Positions 45,834 through 58,100 of a stretch of DNA of 64,000 nt are shown here, piece by piece. The notes beneath the pieces were generated by a model that saw only the letters and a program-made list of their open reading frames with translations, searched no databases and was not told the origin of the DNA. Source of the DNA: Portulaca oleracea (Eukaryota; Streptophyta; Magnoliopsida; Caryophyllales; Portulacaceae); contig CM055879.1 of NCBI GenBank assembly GCA_029582165.1, forward strand, positions 37,295,330 to 37,359,329. The letters are read 5' to 3'. Each line of letters opens with the position of its first letter. Position 1 is the first letter of the stretch. The translations under genes were made by a program, and so were the position numbers.

Positions 45834-46469
45834 CATTCATGTTCAGAGTATTGGTGTTGTGATTCATCCATCCTCGTATTTTATGTTTCTCGTTATTCAT
45901 TATAATGTAAATGTTCCTGTAAACTAACTAGCCTTGTTTGTTGGATTATTGATTTTGACCACCCCGACCAAGTTGCTTCTGTGTTTTCTAGGTACTGACA
46001 CATCGATCAGGTGGCTGGATTGTTATTGATAATCTATCTCAACCAAAAGTTTAAGCTGATGTTTCACTGCTCAGGAATGGGTTTATATTGATGAGGAATT
46101 ACACAAAGTGGCCGCAAGTCATGCAAAAATGAATCAGGAGTTGGGAATGTGATGCTTGATTTCTTCTATACTACATTGTATTATCAATTATGTACACATC
46201 AGAAGACTCCCAGACTCATCAAATCTGAAATACATTTTCAGGGTCCTGTATTTTTTACCAATGTGAATTTGAATGAGATGTGGAGTTATTTTGTAGGTGT
46301 AATAGAAGACACTATTGCAGCCAGGTTCGTTCAACAGAGAGGCATAACTTTTGTTTGAGGCCCTTCTCAGAATCGTCAGTCAAGCATATACCCAGAAAAC
46401 TTGGAATAAAATTGAACGTCCAAGATTATTATATCTAGGTCAAAATCAGATCCGAGCAGTAGAAATATA
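45834..46469. other. Spacer after MIR395 locus G
   Basis: May contain the remainder of the MIR395 primary transcript. No coding gene recognised. Confidence 0.4.
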
Positions 46470-46763
46470 ATCCCTCATTTCCATATTATCTGTCACTTTA
46501 ACTAACTTTCTTTTTTCCCATAATATCTGTCACCTTACAATTCCAATAACACATTAATTACTAATTTATCAAATTATACATCTTTTTCATCAACTTTTCT
46601 CTTTTATTCACCATTTTTCTTTATTATTCACCATTTTTCTTTTTTTATTCACCATTTTATTCAATATTTTCTCATTTCCAAGAATGCAAATTAATGCAAA
46701 TTGGAAGTTTTATTGGTTTTGTGAATCATGTCTTAAGTGACAAATAAAATGGGAAGGAGGGAG
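46470..46763. mobile_element. Stowaway-like MITE
   Basis: Left end ATCCCTCATTTCC (one change), right end GGAAGGAGGGAG, with TA flanks. It is the uninterrupted relative of the split MITE at 37231-38659 and confirms that element's pre-insertion sequence. Confidence 0.82.
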
Positions 46764-46769
46764 TAATAT

Positions 46770-47842
46770 GTATCAAAAAATTATTCAGAGATACCCTAAC
46801 TTTTGAAAAAATAATTTTTTTGTACCCTAACTTTTCAAAACTAATTTTGGGGTACCCTTACTTTTAAGATTAGAAATTACGGGTTTTTTGGTTTTTGGAC
46901 CCTCAACTTGGAGGGTATTTATTATTTGGTACCACACTTTTCAAAGTTTATTTTTTGGACCCTGTACTTTGGGTACCCAAAAAATCTAGTCCAATCTTAA
47001 GTGGGGTTATTTGTATTTTGGACCCCGAAGTATAGGGGTATTTATTTTTTGGTCCCACGGTTTTCATTGTTTATTTTTTGGACCCTAAAGTTTATGGGTT
47101 GAATAAAAAAAGACCTTAAATTTTGTAGGTTGAAAAAAGGCCCGTGTACTATTTTTCTTTTTCTTCCTATGTTTGAATTTATCTCCCGGTTAGCGCCAAA
47201 CTTCAGGACTAAGGTTAAAACTAATATTAAAGTTGTAATACACCTCTCTTATTCATGTTGGAACTACTTAGACTCAGGATACATTAGGGTCTAATTAGTT
47301 CCGACATGAATAAGAGAGGTGTATTATAGCTTCAATATTAGTTTTGACCTTACTCCTAAAATTTGGCGCTAATTGGGAGATAAATTCAAACATGAGAAGA
47401 AAAAGAAAAACAATACATGAGCCTTTTTTCAACCTACAAACTTTAAGGTCCATTTTTATTCAACCCATAAACTTTAGGGTCCAAAAAATAAACAATGAAA
47501 ACCGTGGGACCAGAAAATAAATACCCATATACTTCGGGGTTCAAAATGCAAAAACCCCTAGAAATTACTAGGTGAATTTCCGGCGAAACTCCGATTGATT
47601 CAAATCATTTTCGTCCACAAAAACAAATTGCATTTTCATCCACAAAAACACTTAATCAATTTCCCGCCTACAATTTCCCGCCTAAAACTCACCGGTTAAT
47701 ACAAATCATTGGCCGGAAATTCACCTAATTATTTCTAATTCTAAAAGTTAGGGTACCCCAAAATTAGTTTTTAAAAGTTGGAGTACCAGAAAAACATTTC
47801 ACCAAAAATTAGGGTGCCCCTTAGTAATTTTTTGTATAAGTA
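46770..47842. mobile_element. Outer foldback MITE interrupted by a second foldback
   Basis: The outer arms ATCAAAAAATTATTCAGAG and, inverted, ACAAAAAATTACTAAGGGG with GGGTACC repeats are the family seen at 19077-19438. The middle is occupied by the element at 46881-47558. Confidence 0.75.
46881..47558. mobile_element. Large inverted-repeat element (MULE-like) nested in the foldback
   Basis: A perfect 10-bp duplication TAGAAATTAC (46871-46880, 47559-47568) flanks a 678-bp element with ends GGGTTTTTTGGTTTTTGG and, inverted, GGGGTTTTTGCATTTTG. The two halves are inverted copies of about 300 bp (for example ATACACCTCTCTTATTCATG against its complement) around a loop of about 40 bp near 47280. A duplication of 9-10 bp suggests a Mutator-like mobiliser. 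A transcript would fold into one long hairpin. Confidence 0.85.
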
Positions 47843-48501
47843 TTGTGTCTAAATTTTCAGGCAACATTAGAACTCAGATGAAAAATATATGACTATACCC
47901 AGTGTTTGGCAGACCAGCAGGAACAGAAGCAGAGATAAGGGCACTGGCTAAAACTCAGAAGACATAAGAATGCTACAAAAAGGGGTCAGAATGTGAGATA
48001 AGATTAGCATATCAAGATTAAAAAAAGGAGACAGAGCAGCTGTTATTCCTTTCATCACAGCATCACAGTACATTGTTATCATTCAGGAATGCTTTTCTTT
48101 TCCCCCTCAGCATTAGAAATGAACACTGAAACTAGACTCAAGTTTGTGTGCATTAACAATAACAATGGTAATTAATTAACAATGATACAAGTAGTTAATC
48201 GAACACACTCAAAATGCTTTATAAGCGGCTAAACCCTTACTAGGCTATACATGCAAGTGGCAACCAAAGGGTACTAACAATAACTCTCCCCAAGCCCCAG
48301 AAAACATTCATTCAAAGAAATGCAAAAACTTGAGCCTCTCTAGATCAGTTCTTCATCGGAAAGGGCTGGGTGACAGTTAAAATATATATTTCCCTAATTT
48401 CGATCCAACCCATACGTAGACTTACTACAAATATATACATATACAACAGCATCACAAATGATGATGACGCACAACAACACTCGAGCAGTGGGAACAGTCT
48501 G
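47843..48501. other. Spacer and 3' flank of the PBL kinase gene
   Basis: Presumed 3' UTR of the minus-strand kinase gene at its right end. Nothing else recognised. Confidence 0.4.
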
Positions 48502-51500
48502 TCAATGCACACGTGGCGACCTCCGGTGACTAGAATTAGCCGACAAAGGGGATGCCAAGGGGGTTGCACTCGAATTCCGGAGGCTTCTCCTTGGGGACTT
48601 TAAGGGGCTGGGCATGCTGCTCTTGTACCGGGCTGGGGAGTTCTTGGCCAAGCTTTTGAGGTCCTCCAGCTTGTTGAGCTCCTCCAGGACCTCCGACATT
48701 TTGGGCCGCGATCTGGGCTCCGGGTTTAGGCATTGGAGGGCAAGCGAGGCTACTGTGAATGCGGCCTTCTGGGGGTACTGGCCTTCCAGCTTGGTGTCCA
48801 TTACTCGGAACAGCTTGCGCCGGTCGCCCAAGTAGGGCTTGGCCCAGTCCACCAGGCTCTGCTCGACCCCGACCTTTGACTTGTCCAGGGCTCGCCGCCC
48901 GGTTAGGAGCTCCAGGAGGACTACTCCGTAGCTGTAGACATCGCTCCTTGCAGAGAGGCGGCCTGTTTCGAAATCACACTCGACAATTAGGGTCTGTTCT
49001 TTGGAAGGGTCAGGTAATTAAGGTTGGATAAGTTCAGGAAAAAGATTAAAAATCAAGTGGGGAAATATGGGTAAAAATAAGTAAATTTCGGTTGGATTGG
49101 GTAAATCGGGTATTTACCCTCTAAATTCTGAAAGGATAAAGCCTTGGCATTAAAATCTATACCCCTGCAAAATTTTCACCTTTGACATAGATAATCCATG
49201 ATAAGGACAGTACTCCCTCTGTTCCTAGATAATTGTCATTTTCAAGGTTTAAGATTTGGGGAGAAATTAGGAAAAGGATAGTTGATAGACAGACAGACGA
49301 AGATGCCCCTTATTTTAACGAAATAATAAACTGAAAATGATAAAAGGACGAATATGATGAAACAAACATTAATATTGCATTAAAATTGTAAAGGGAACAT
49401 AGATTTTGGAAAATAGAAAGTTCGTTAAAGCGACAAATATCAAAGAACGTACTGAGTACAAGATGCCAATCAGTATCTATCCACGTCGAACTTCACTATC
49501 AATGAACACCAGTGTTCAAAATTGAAAATTCAAAATTTTTATATCTATCAACTTTTCTATTCAACATTTTTTGCATACTGGCACTGCAGAGTCTAGACAG
49601 CTACAAATCATTCATATGTCTCGTTTTCGTGGGTTTGTGGACATTAAGGCTTTAACCAAAAATCAAATAATTAAGAAAATGAGGGCCTTAGATGTCATAT
49701 TTGAAACCGACGCACCTGTAGCCACATATTCTGGTGCTGCATACCCCTGCGTGCCCATGACCTGAGTTGATACATGGGTTCGATCTCCAGTAGGTCCCGC
49801 CTTTGCCAAGCCAAAATCCGATAGTTTTGCATTGAAATCCTGCACACATTCCCCCCAAAGAAATCAAAACATTGCTGTATGAATCCCAAAACTCAAGGGC
49901 AGTATATTTAGTTGTTTGTTTGGCATAATACCGCGTCTAGCAAAATATTTGCAGCCTTAAAGTCACGATATATGACTTGTGATTCGGCATCATGAAGGAA
50001 CGAGAGTCCTCTCGCAGCACCTATGGCTACTTTGATCCTTATCCCCCACGAAAGCGGCTGGGGCCCTCCTGCAGCACATTCAAATCGCCTTCCGTCAGAT
50101 TACAAACACCCCAACAAAATAAGAACAGTACAGAGTAGTGTAGCTCAATGTCGAGCATTAAATCAAAATCCTACATTTCCTCATTGTTCAGAGCATTTTG
50201 GTGGCGAGATCGTGCTTTCAAACTAGCTAACATGAAAGTGAATAAACGGTACGAGTCAGATATTATTGAGAATCATATCGGGCAAGTTACTCACTTCTGA
50301 AGAGATGATTCTCGAGACTCCCCTTTGGCATGAACTCGTACACCAAAAGCCGGTTTTCACCATCCAAGCAGTACCCAATAAGCTTCACCAGATTGGGGTG
50401 GTGAAGTTGGCCCAGATAATTTACTTCCGTCTGCCATCAAAATCTCTGTTACCAAATGCTCAAAGGCAATTCATGGAAAATACGCCCTCTATTCCTAACT
50501 ATCACCGTGGGAATTGTGAAGTCAATTTTTCAAAACATTGACTGCAAATTTCTCAACATATATACTGATCTATCATGAGTACCTACCATCATTAGATTCA
50601 TAATGAATAATATTTTCCGAAAACATGTTGCTGAGACCGTGAAAAGTCAAAAGTGACAGATATTAAGGAATAGTTATAGACGGAGATTACACATAGGAGA
50701 AAAAAGACGTACCAACCACTCCTTGTGGCCTTGAAGACCTTCAGGCTTGAGCTTCTTGACAGCAACCACCATTCCCGATCCGGGTCTTGAAGGAGAGAGT
50801 GTTTGCTCATCAATCCACCCTTTATAAACATAACCGAACCCCCCCTCTCCAATGAGGCTGTCTGGCCGGAAGTTTTTGGTGGCGGTCTTCAGCTCATTGA
50901 AGGAGAAAGCCTTCAAACCGGGGCAAGATAAAATCTCATCCTCTGATCTCGGGGTTGGAAGGCTCTGGGAACTGCTTTTGCCACTCGGTGTGAAAATTGG
51001 ACTAGATAGGTTCGATGAGTGGCTGGTTCTGCTACCGCCTGCAGGTTTTGAGACTCCTGAAACTAAGAACAGAGAATACAAGTATGTTTAGAACACTAAG
51101 AGGCATTTAGGGTTTGTTACTTCTGACTTATGATAACTTATTGCTTATAGTGATACTGACTGTTGATTAGTGCTGAGTCTGCTGACCCAATGTCATGACA
51201 AGGAAGTTTCATGAGTGATGAACAATACTTATGCATGTTTTAGAGTGCTGAACAGTGTTGAATGTTGACATATTAAGTTGAAAAGAACAAGTCCTTAATC
51301 AATACTATGAATCAAGGGACACTAAACAATAGTTCAATAGATCATACTGTATTCAAAATCTGGATAGAATACACATGTATGACATAAAGAAAGCACCAAA
51401 AAAAAGACTTAGTTGAAGGTGCAGAAACATGAGACAAATCCTTTTCCAAAGCTAAAAGGCATACAAAGTCCAGTCAAAAGTATGATTACATATGTTAAAA

Positions 51501-52427
51501 GGCAATTATACTCAATATGATCATCCAATCCAATAACAAAGATTGAACTAATAACTAATAAGGTGCCCTGCCCACCAACAATTGCTCAGTCAATAAAGCA
51601 TCACTCCAAAAACCCACTTTCCAATGAACTTGAAAAAGGTCAGAGTTTGCCTATTGGCCCATATTTTTGGCTTCAACAACGGTGAACTGTAACAAAAATG
51701 TAAATGCCTCAGCAACTTGTCCTGTACTTGTTTGGTACTGTGTATCCAGATACATGGAATGGAACCCATACTTTGACTCAAAAAACCCTCATATTCACAT
51801 AGATGGAAAAGATATTCAGACATCTGCTATAAACATCAGCAATTGACCATACACAATATCCAAAATCAAATCTTTCATACAGCCCCCCCAGTCAAAGAGC
51901 AAAGTACACACTTCCCAGAGTCCCAAAATAATGGTCACACCTTTGAATAGTATAACCCAGACACCCAAATCAAGAAGAGTCTTTAATGGTGGCAGCTGGC
52001 AAAACAGAATAACCCAAGGTGGACAAAAAAAAGTGGTTCTTTTTTTCAGGAACTAAAGAGTAACAGAAATTTGACCACAAAAGAATGATTCTTTTCGGGG
52101 GTTAACTAAAAGGTCCTTGAAATAGACACGGTAAATGTTAAAAAACACCAGCCTGGATTGGCAAGAACTCAACAAACCCTAGAACAAATGAACAATACCC
52201 CCAAATGAACATCAAGAAAACGAAATTTACACAAAAGGGTACACAAAAATCGAAATTAATGAAGGCATAAAAGGCTACCAACCCAGAATCAGGCACATAA
52301 ATGCAACAAATGTCAGAAATTAAGGAAGATTTGGGCCCAATAATTAAGTGTCAGACAGAAAGATACCAGAAGTAATGGGATGAGAGACGGAGTCAACTTG
52401 GGCAGAAGAACCAACACAATTACCCAT
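48502..52427 (-). CDS. PBL3: RLCK-VII cytoplasmic kinase (PBL2/PBL3, APK2-like)
   Basis: A membrane-anchored Ser/Thr kinase acting below immune and developmental receptor kinases. Exons on the minus strand are 52427-52367, 51056-50713, 50430-50295, 50068-49932, 49839-49716 and 48962-48502; all are GT-AG and the sum is 1263 nt, or 420 residues. The N-terminus MGNCVGSS has Gly2 for myristoylation and Cys4 for palmitoylation, then a Ser/Pro-rich linker. The kinase domain is complete: GEGGFG (90-95), VAVK with Lys121, YRDFKAAN with Asp216 and Asn221, DFG at 234-236, then [15 protein letters not shown]. The C-terminal tail is Ser/Pro-rich and ends SPRVH, close to the APK2 subgroup. Exon 2 has two in-frame acceptors 6 nt apart (TTAG and TTTCAG). 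PBL3 versus PBL2 cannot be settled here. Confidence 0.94.
49214..49456. mobile_element. Decayed Stowaway-like sequence in PBL intron 5
   Basis: TACTCCCTCTGTTCCTAG at the left and inner motifs ATAATTGTCATTTTC/GCGACAAATATC fit a Stowaway MITE, but the right end has decayed (AACGTACTGAGTA). Confidence 0.4.
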
Positions 52428-53738
52428 CTGGTATGTCTGGGTATTGATGGATAGATTGATTGAGTTCAAGTGTGATCAAGCTGAGTAAGTAGTGGAATCA
52501 ATAATAGATGGGAATTTTTGAGTTTAAGAGAGCAAATTGGAGGAAGTTTCAAGGGTGGATGTAGCAAAGAAATATATGATGTTGGAAGAGTTTCCTAGGA
52601 AGGAGAAAAGAGAGAGAAGAAGGAATATTGATTGATGAGGAAAATCCGAAAATGAGGGAAAATGAAGTGAAAAAGAGAGGGATAGAAAGGATGGGAGTGG
52701 GTCAGGAAATGGGCGTGGGAAAAGGGGAGGAAATAGCCCGGAGACTCTTTTTGTTGGTTCACTCACTGTTCACACAGAGAGGCAGGCATATAATGAAGGA
52801 ACACGGAGACCGATTACATAGATTAGGTTACGTGGGCGCCACCACTTTCTCTTCGTTTTTTCAACCATCTGTCCTCTATCTATTCCTCGCTTTCTTACCT
52901 TTCTTTATAAATTTAAAAGTATTAATATTAATAAGTTTCAAAATGGAAAATTAGAAAAAAAAAATACATATTTTGAGGATATTGAAAAGAAATCATTTGG
53001 ATTTATAATTTTGTTATGATTGACCTGAACCCGTCTGAAAGTGATGTAGTGGTGATTATATTATATGTGGAACTTTTCGCAATTCAAAAAAAAGTAATAT
53101 GGTGGTGAACCTTGATGAATAAAGTAGTTTTTTAAATCCTTTTACGTTATAGATAGTATCAGAATCAATCCACAACTGTGAGTTGTGCCAATGGATGTGA
53201 GATCCATTGGCAGTCACTGACCGGAGCAAAGATTCTGGATTTGACCACTGCCAAAATGACGCATATGTCAGTCGATGGTAAGGCACAACGAGGATGTTGT
53301 GCGTTTAAGTAGGGGTGATTGTAACATCTTGGATATGGTTAAAATATGACTTGAAGGAATTGAAATAACTACTTATATCACCAAGAGATACCTTCATTTT
53401 AGGAAGTTCATCCGTTGAGAACTCCCCAATCAAACGTGTTTGGTTGGGTGTAGACTTAGGATGGGTGGCATCTTTGGAAATTTTCTCCAGCAACATTTCA
53501 GCGAGGACTAAACACATCAAAATGACTCGTATAGTCAAACGTCAATCCTTGAAATAATCATCGACAATATCCTATGTTTGTTTCATAGGCGAGTTTTTTT
53601 TATCTATATATTAATTTTTGTTGCAGCCTTCAATATTGTTAAATAGTTTCAAAGGGAGTGGGACTATCTTGTTAAATAGTTTTAAAGGAACTATAACAAA
53701 TTTTGAGTATACCTTTCTCCAAATCATAAAATTTAGCA
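52428..53738. other. PBL 5' flank and spacer
   Basis: GA-rich presumed 5' leader and promoter of the PBL gene (52430-52700), then AT-rich DNA. About 53130-53330 has locally coding-like composition and a text TGATTGTAACATCTTGG often seen near LTR retrotransposons, but no family could be named. Confidence 0.4.
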
Positions 53739-53747
53739 ATAAAATTA

Positions 53748-55154
53748 GGGAAATTGGATTCTAATAATACGAACTTTTGGTCATATAAGACTTAATAATA
53801 CGAACTTTCGATTCAGTGATGAATAATATAAACTTTGACCCATGTTGTCCCCAGTAACACGCCATCGAGTTAAGATTAACTTAACTCGGTGGCGATCCTA
53901 GCTGGCGGCGGAGGGATGAATTTAGTCAATTTTGACTTGTCACGTCAGTCCCCCTCTCTCTCTCTCTCTCTCTCTCTCCCCGTTCCAGAATTCCAGCCCT
54001 CTTCTTCTTCCTCTCTCTTTCTCTCTCCTCTGTCTCTCTCTTTTTCTCTGCTAATTCACCTTATTCTTTCCTGGGGTTTCTTTTCTTCTCTCACATCCCC
54101 ATCATCCTCGCCATAACCCTAGCTCAAAATCTCGATCTCGGCACAACCCTAATGTTCACCGGCGTTTACAACGTCACCATCGGCGCAATCTACAGCGTTC
54201 CGATGCCCGTCCAGCCGATGAAATCGATCGCAGCCGTCGCAATTTCGAACCCTAATTCGGGATCCTGGAAGTCATGGCTGCCGGAATTTGCACCTCTGCG
54301 ATTTTGTTCGTTTTGGGTGCGACAAAATTGATGAAATTTGTGTACAAATTGATGGAAATCGGGAATGAATGCGGGCTTCCTTTTTGGGTCCAAAAAAGGC
54401 CAAAGAAGATCTGACTCAATTCCCATGATTTTCGTACATGTATACTTTCCATGTATGTGTCGATTGGATTTTGTATTTGTATCATGATGATGAGGCAGAT
54501 GATGAATTGGTGATGAATATGGTTCAAATCATAGTTTTATATTGCCACTTATTATATGGTTTAATTTCGTGTAGCCTCCATCCGGGTGGACTTTTGTACC
54601 ATGGGACGAGGATGTGAGAGCGATACGTAATTGAGTATGTAGGGTTCGGCGTGGATAATGATGATTAAGTAACGACATTAAGAGTTACGAGTGGCGGGAG
54701 AGGGCGGTCGGCCATGGGAGGGTGGGGAGTTGCAGATCTGTAGACATGGTGAAGTGATTGTTGATGTGTGTGTTTGTGGTGCTGTTGAATTTTCAGGAGA
54801 GAGAAAGTGGAGGGTGTGGGTGGGTTTATGTGGTGGTCGAAGGCTAGGTCTGGGCAGAGCTTCAGAAATGAGTATGAGAGAAAGAGAGAGACAGAGGAAG
54901 AAGAAGAAGACTGTGAAAGAGGAAATCTGAAACGAAGAGAGGGAGAGAGAGAGAGAGAGAGGGTTGACGTGGACAAGTCAAAATTGACTAAATTCATCCC
55001 AGTCACACATCTCCGCCACCAGCTAGGATCGCTACCGAGTTAAGTTAATCTTAACTCGGTGGCGTGTTATTGAGAAATGACGTATTTGAATTGAAAATTC
55101 GTATTATTAAGTCTTATATGGCAAAAAATTCGTATTATTAGAATCCAATTTCCC
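53748..55154. mobile_element. Pack-MULE 2 carrying a MOT1 fragment
   Basis: Same terminal sequences as Pack-MULE 1 (GGGAAATTGGATTCTAATAA, with TAATAATACGAACTT sub-repeats). The inner arms TTAACTCGGTGGCG and AAATTGACTAAATTCATCCC are inverted copies, so the TIRs span about 250 bp. A perfect 9-bp duplication ATAAAATTA flanks it (53739-53747, 55155-55163). It holds a molybdate-transporter gene piece in its left half. An unidentified segment in its right half (minus strand) begins MADRPLPPLVTLNVV after a UTR-like stretch and may be a second captured fragment. Confidence 0.92.
54095..54354 (+). pseudogene. Captured, frameshifted MOT1-type molybdate transporter fragment
   Basis: One frame reads IPIILAITLAQNLDLGTTL, MFTGVYNVTIGAIYSVPMPV and QPMKSIAAVAIS. 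The conserved MPVQPMKSIAAVA motif is diagnostic for MOT1 (group 5 of the sulfate transporter family). The reading then shifts by one base to FGILEVMAAGICTSAILFVL and GATKLMKFVYKLM. About 85 residues of some 450 are present, and the frameshift makes it a pseudogene fragment. MOT1 genes have few or no introns, so the lack of an intron does not show retrocopying. Confidence 0.85.
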
Positions 55155-55163
55155 ATAAAATTA

Positions 55164-58100
55164 TTGCATCAAACACCACTTTAGGACGAAATTTTGAATA
55201 ATTGATTTTAACTTTTTTTACTTCATATTCCATCTGCCCATCTCTATCAGTTTTTTAATAAAAGGGAAGACAATACCTTCATTTAAATATTATATCTTCC
55301 AATCGCAATCTATCTCCCAGATGATGCTCCCTTGACTGCCATTGTCACATTCGTTGACCAAATATAATGTTATTAACTAGTATTGAAAAACTGAAAGGTA
55401 TTTTCTGTAAATTCTATCAATAATTTATTATATTTTTCAATTAATTCGAATCATTTCTATAGAATAGACTTTTATTTGTTAAAGTATTTATATTTTTAAT
55501 AAAAATACGACTAATCATCATAATAAATTATTTTAATCAATATATATTGATATCGAGCTTTTAGTGGTAGATATACTTTTTAATTATAATAGTTGAAAAA
55601 TAATCATTTATAGTAAATGTCCTTAAAAATATTAAATTTTGTGAAAAATTTGTTTCTCAATAAAAAGGATTACTAGTTGCAAATCCAAGTAAGCTTGGGA
55701 TTGAAAATCCAATAATCAGACCAGATATTGAGTTTACTCAATTGAAGAAATTATCCTACTACAACAAAATATTTACACAAAAAATCCATTATCAAAATAG
55801 GATATACCCGAATAATCTTGCGAAATCGAAGCACAAATAGAGTACTGAGGCATTAACTAGGTTAAAAATATTCAAAAATTAAGGATTAATTTACGAATCA
55901 AAGTTGAAAGGAATGCAAAATAATTAATACGAAAGATGCTAAGAGAAAATATAGACAAGTAGAGAGAGTTGAAATTTGAAAGAAATGAAAATGGGAAAAT
56001 TGAGCAAACACTGCAACTGTGCAACAAGAAAAAATTTAGAAAAGCAAAGAAGAGAATGGGTAGAAAGACATATGGTTTTACAAAAATGAAAAAAAATACA
56101 CAATAAAGACATGTACATGATTACGCCTGTTTTTCTCATGGCTGGCAAGAACTGCGATATCACAAGATAGTATTGCACAGCCTCGACACTTTACCACAAA
56201 TCATTAATTTTCTCTCTACTCACTTTTCTCCTCTACTTTTTACATTCTCTCTCCTCACCTACCCCACATACCAATCACCTACCACAATTCCACCACACCC
56301 CACTACAATTCTACCACACCACACCACACCATACCGCAGAAAAAAACAGGGCCTAAATAAGTAAACATCCTACAAAACAAATTAAATAAACACACAACCA
56401 ACCAGCCCAATGGGCAAAACACACTGAGGCCATATTTTATTTGCATTGCGGTGCGGTGTGTTGCCGTAACTCATCATATCACTCAATATTCCTTTACATT
56501 TTACCACATTTTACCACAATCATTACCAATATATTTCCTTACTCTTCGCTTTCCTTACTTTTCTTCTTTATTTTTCACATTCTCTCTCCTCACTTACCAC
56601 ATCACCCACACTTTTCATAAATTTCATCATATCATTCCATATATCACCAGACTTTGCACAATTTTTACCACTTCATACAATTTCTGCATTTTATCAACCC
56701 CACAAACAGGGTCTAATACTCTTGCTTACCTTACATTTAGATTACATGACATGATTAGTGATCCTCGTATGTTTTAGAAGCCATCTAAAATGAGAAAATT
56801 GCACTCCATACCTACCAATAATTTAGCAATTACATGCAATTTATATTCATGAATTTTGTTTTGTAGCATCGCCCAATTCTAGCCGTGTTTTTGGATGTTG
56901 AAAGATACGTGGCACCCAAAACGTGTACTCTACGAGGCCTCCCTAACGCTGTCGTATCACCTACGCTTATGTGCTTAACTAACTCCTCGTAATCAGCAAG
57001 CACATCTGCACCCAACAAAAAAAAAAAGGAAGAAAATATGATGTTCTTTTTATTTGATTTTAGAAAAAGGAAGAAGAGAAGAAAAGAAAGCAAAAGGGAT
57101 AAGATGTAGATACATCATACATGATGCAAAATGACGCTTTCTTGGGAATTCAATGACGTAGGTAGCTTAATTATTTGATAGCGTAATTCAAATAATGACT
57201 CCTACGGTCCTACCCCATGCTGTACTTCACTAGCTCCCTCGTCTTATTTATAACCCATTTAATAAATATTTTATAATTTTTAATATATTTTCTTTTGTAA
57301 GAAGTAATTATTAAGGGAAGAATCAAATTCGGGACCTAATTTTGTGATAACATTTTTATTATAAATATAATGGTGTTTTTGTATAATATTATTACATTTG
57401 AAAGTAATTGTTTTTTTTATCAGATTTGACAGAATTTTTTTTTAAAAAAAAGTAATTGGTGGAAACATTAGTGAAAATAAATATGCATAAGTAACATTTT
57501 TATTGAAAATGATAAAACTCATGATAAATATGGTGGAATATTAATTGATATTGCATTAGAATTGTGTGAAAAATAAATATTAGCAAGAGACTGAGAGTAC
57601 TCTTTTTATCCCTAATTACTTGTTGTTTTAACTAACTTCTTTTGTCTTTATTTATTTGTAACATTTACATTTTCAATAACAATTTTACTATTGTATCCTT
57701 AACAAATGACTTTGAAACCAATAATAGTACTTTTGTCATCTCAATGTACTTTTATCTAAAACTTTGTGCTATATTGATTTCTCTATTTTTATCCAAAACG
57801 ACAATGAAAAAAATATGAGAGGAAGTAATTTACAGTATGTTGAAGATTAATAGTCGGAAATTTTCAAATTTAATTAACATATAAATTAAGAAGATTAATT
57901 ATCTTAAAAAAAGTTAAGGAGATTAATAAAATTGGAAGCTTGGAAGGCTGAGTACTTTAGATAATGTGCGTAGGTTTTGGTCTAACCGCTAACTAAGAGA
58001 TTTGACTTTAGTGCACGTATGGAAGAATTATAAATTGAGTTTATCCCCAAATTTAAATTAAGGTTTCCTAACACCACTTGATTCCAAAAAAAAAAAAAAA

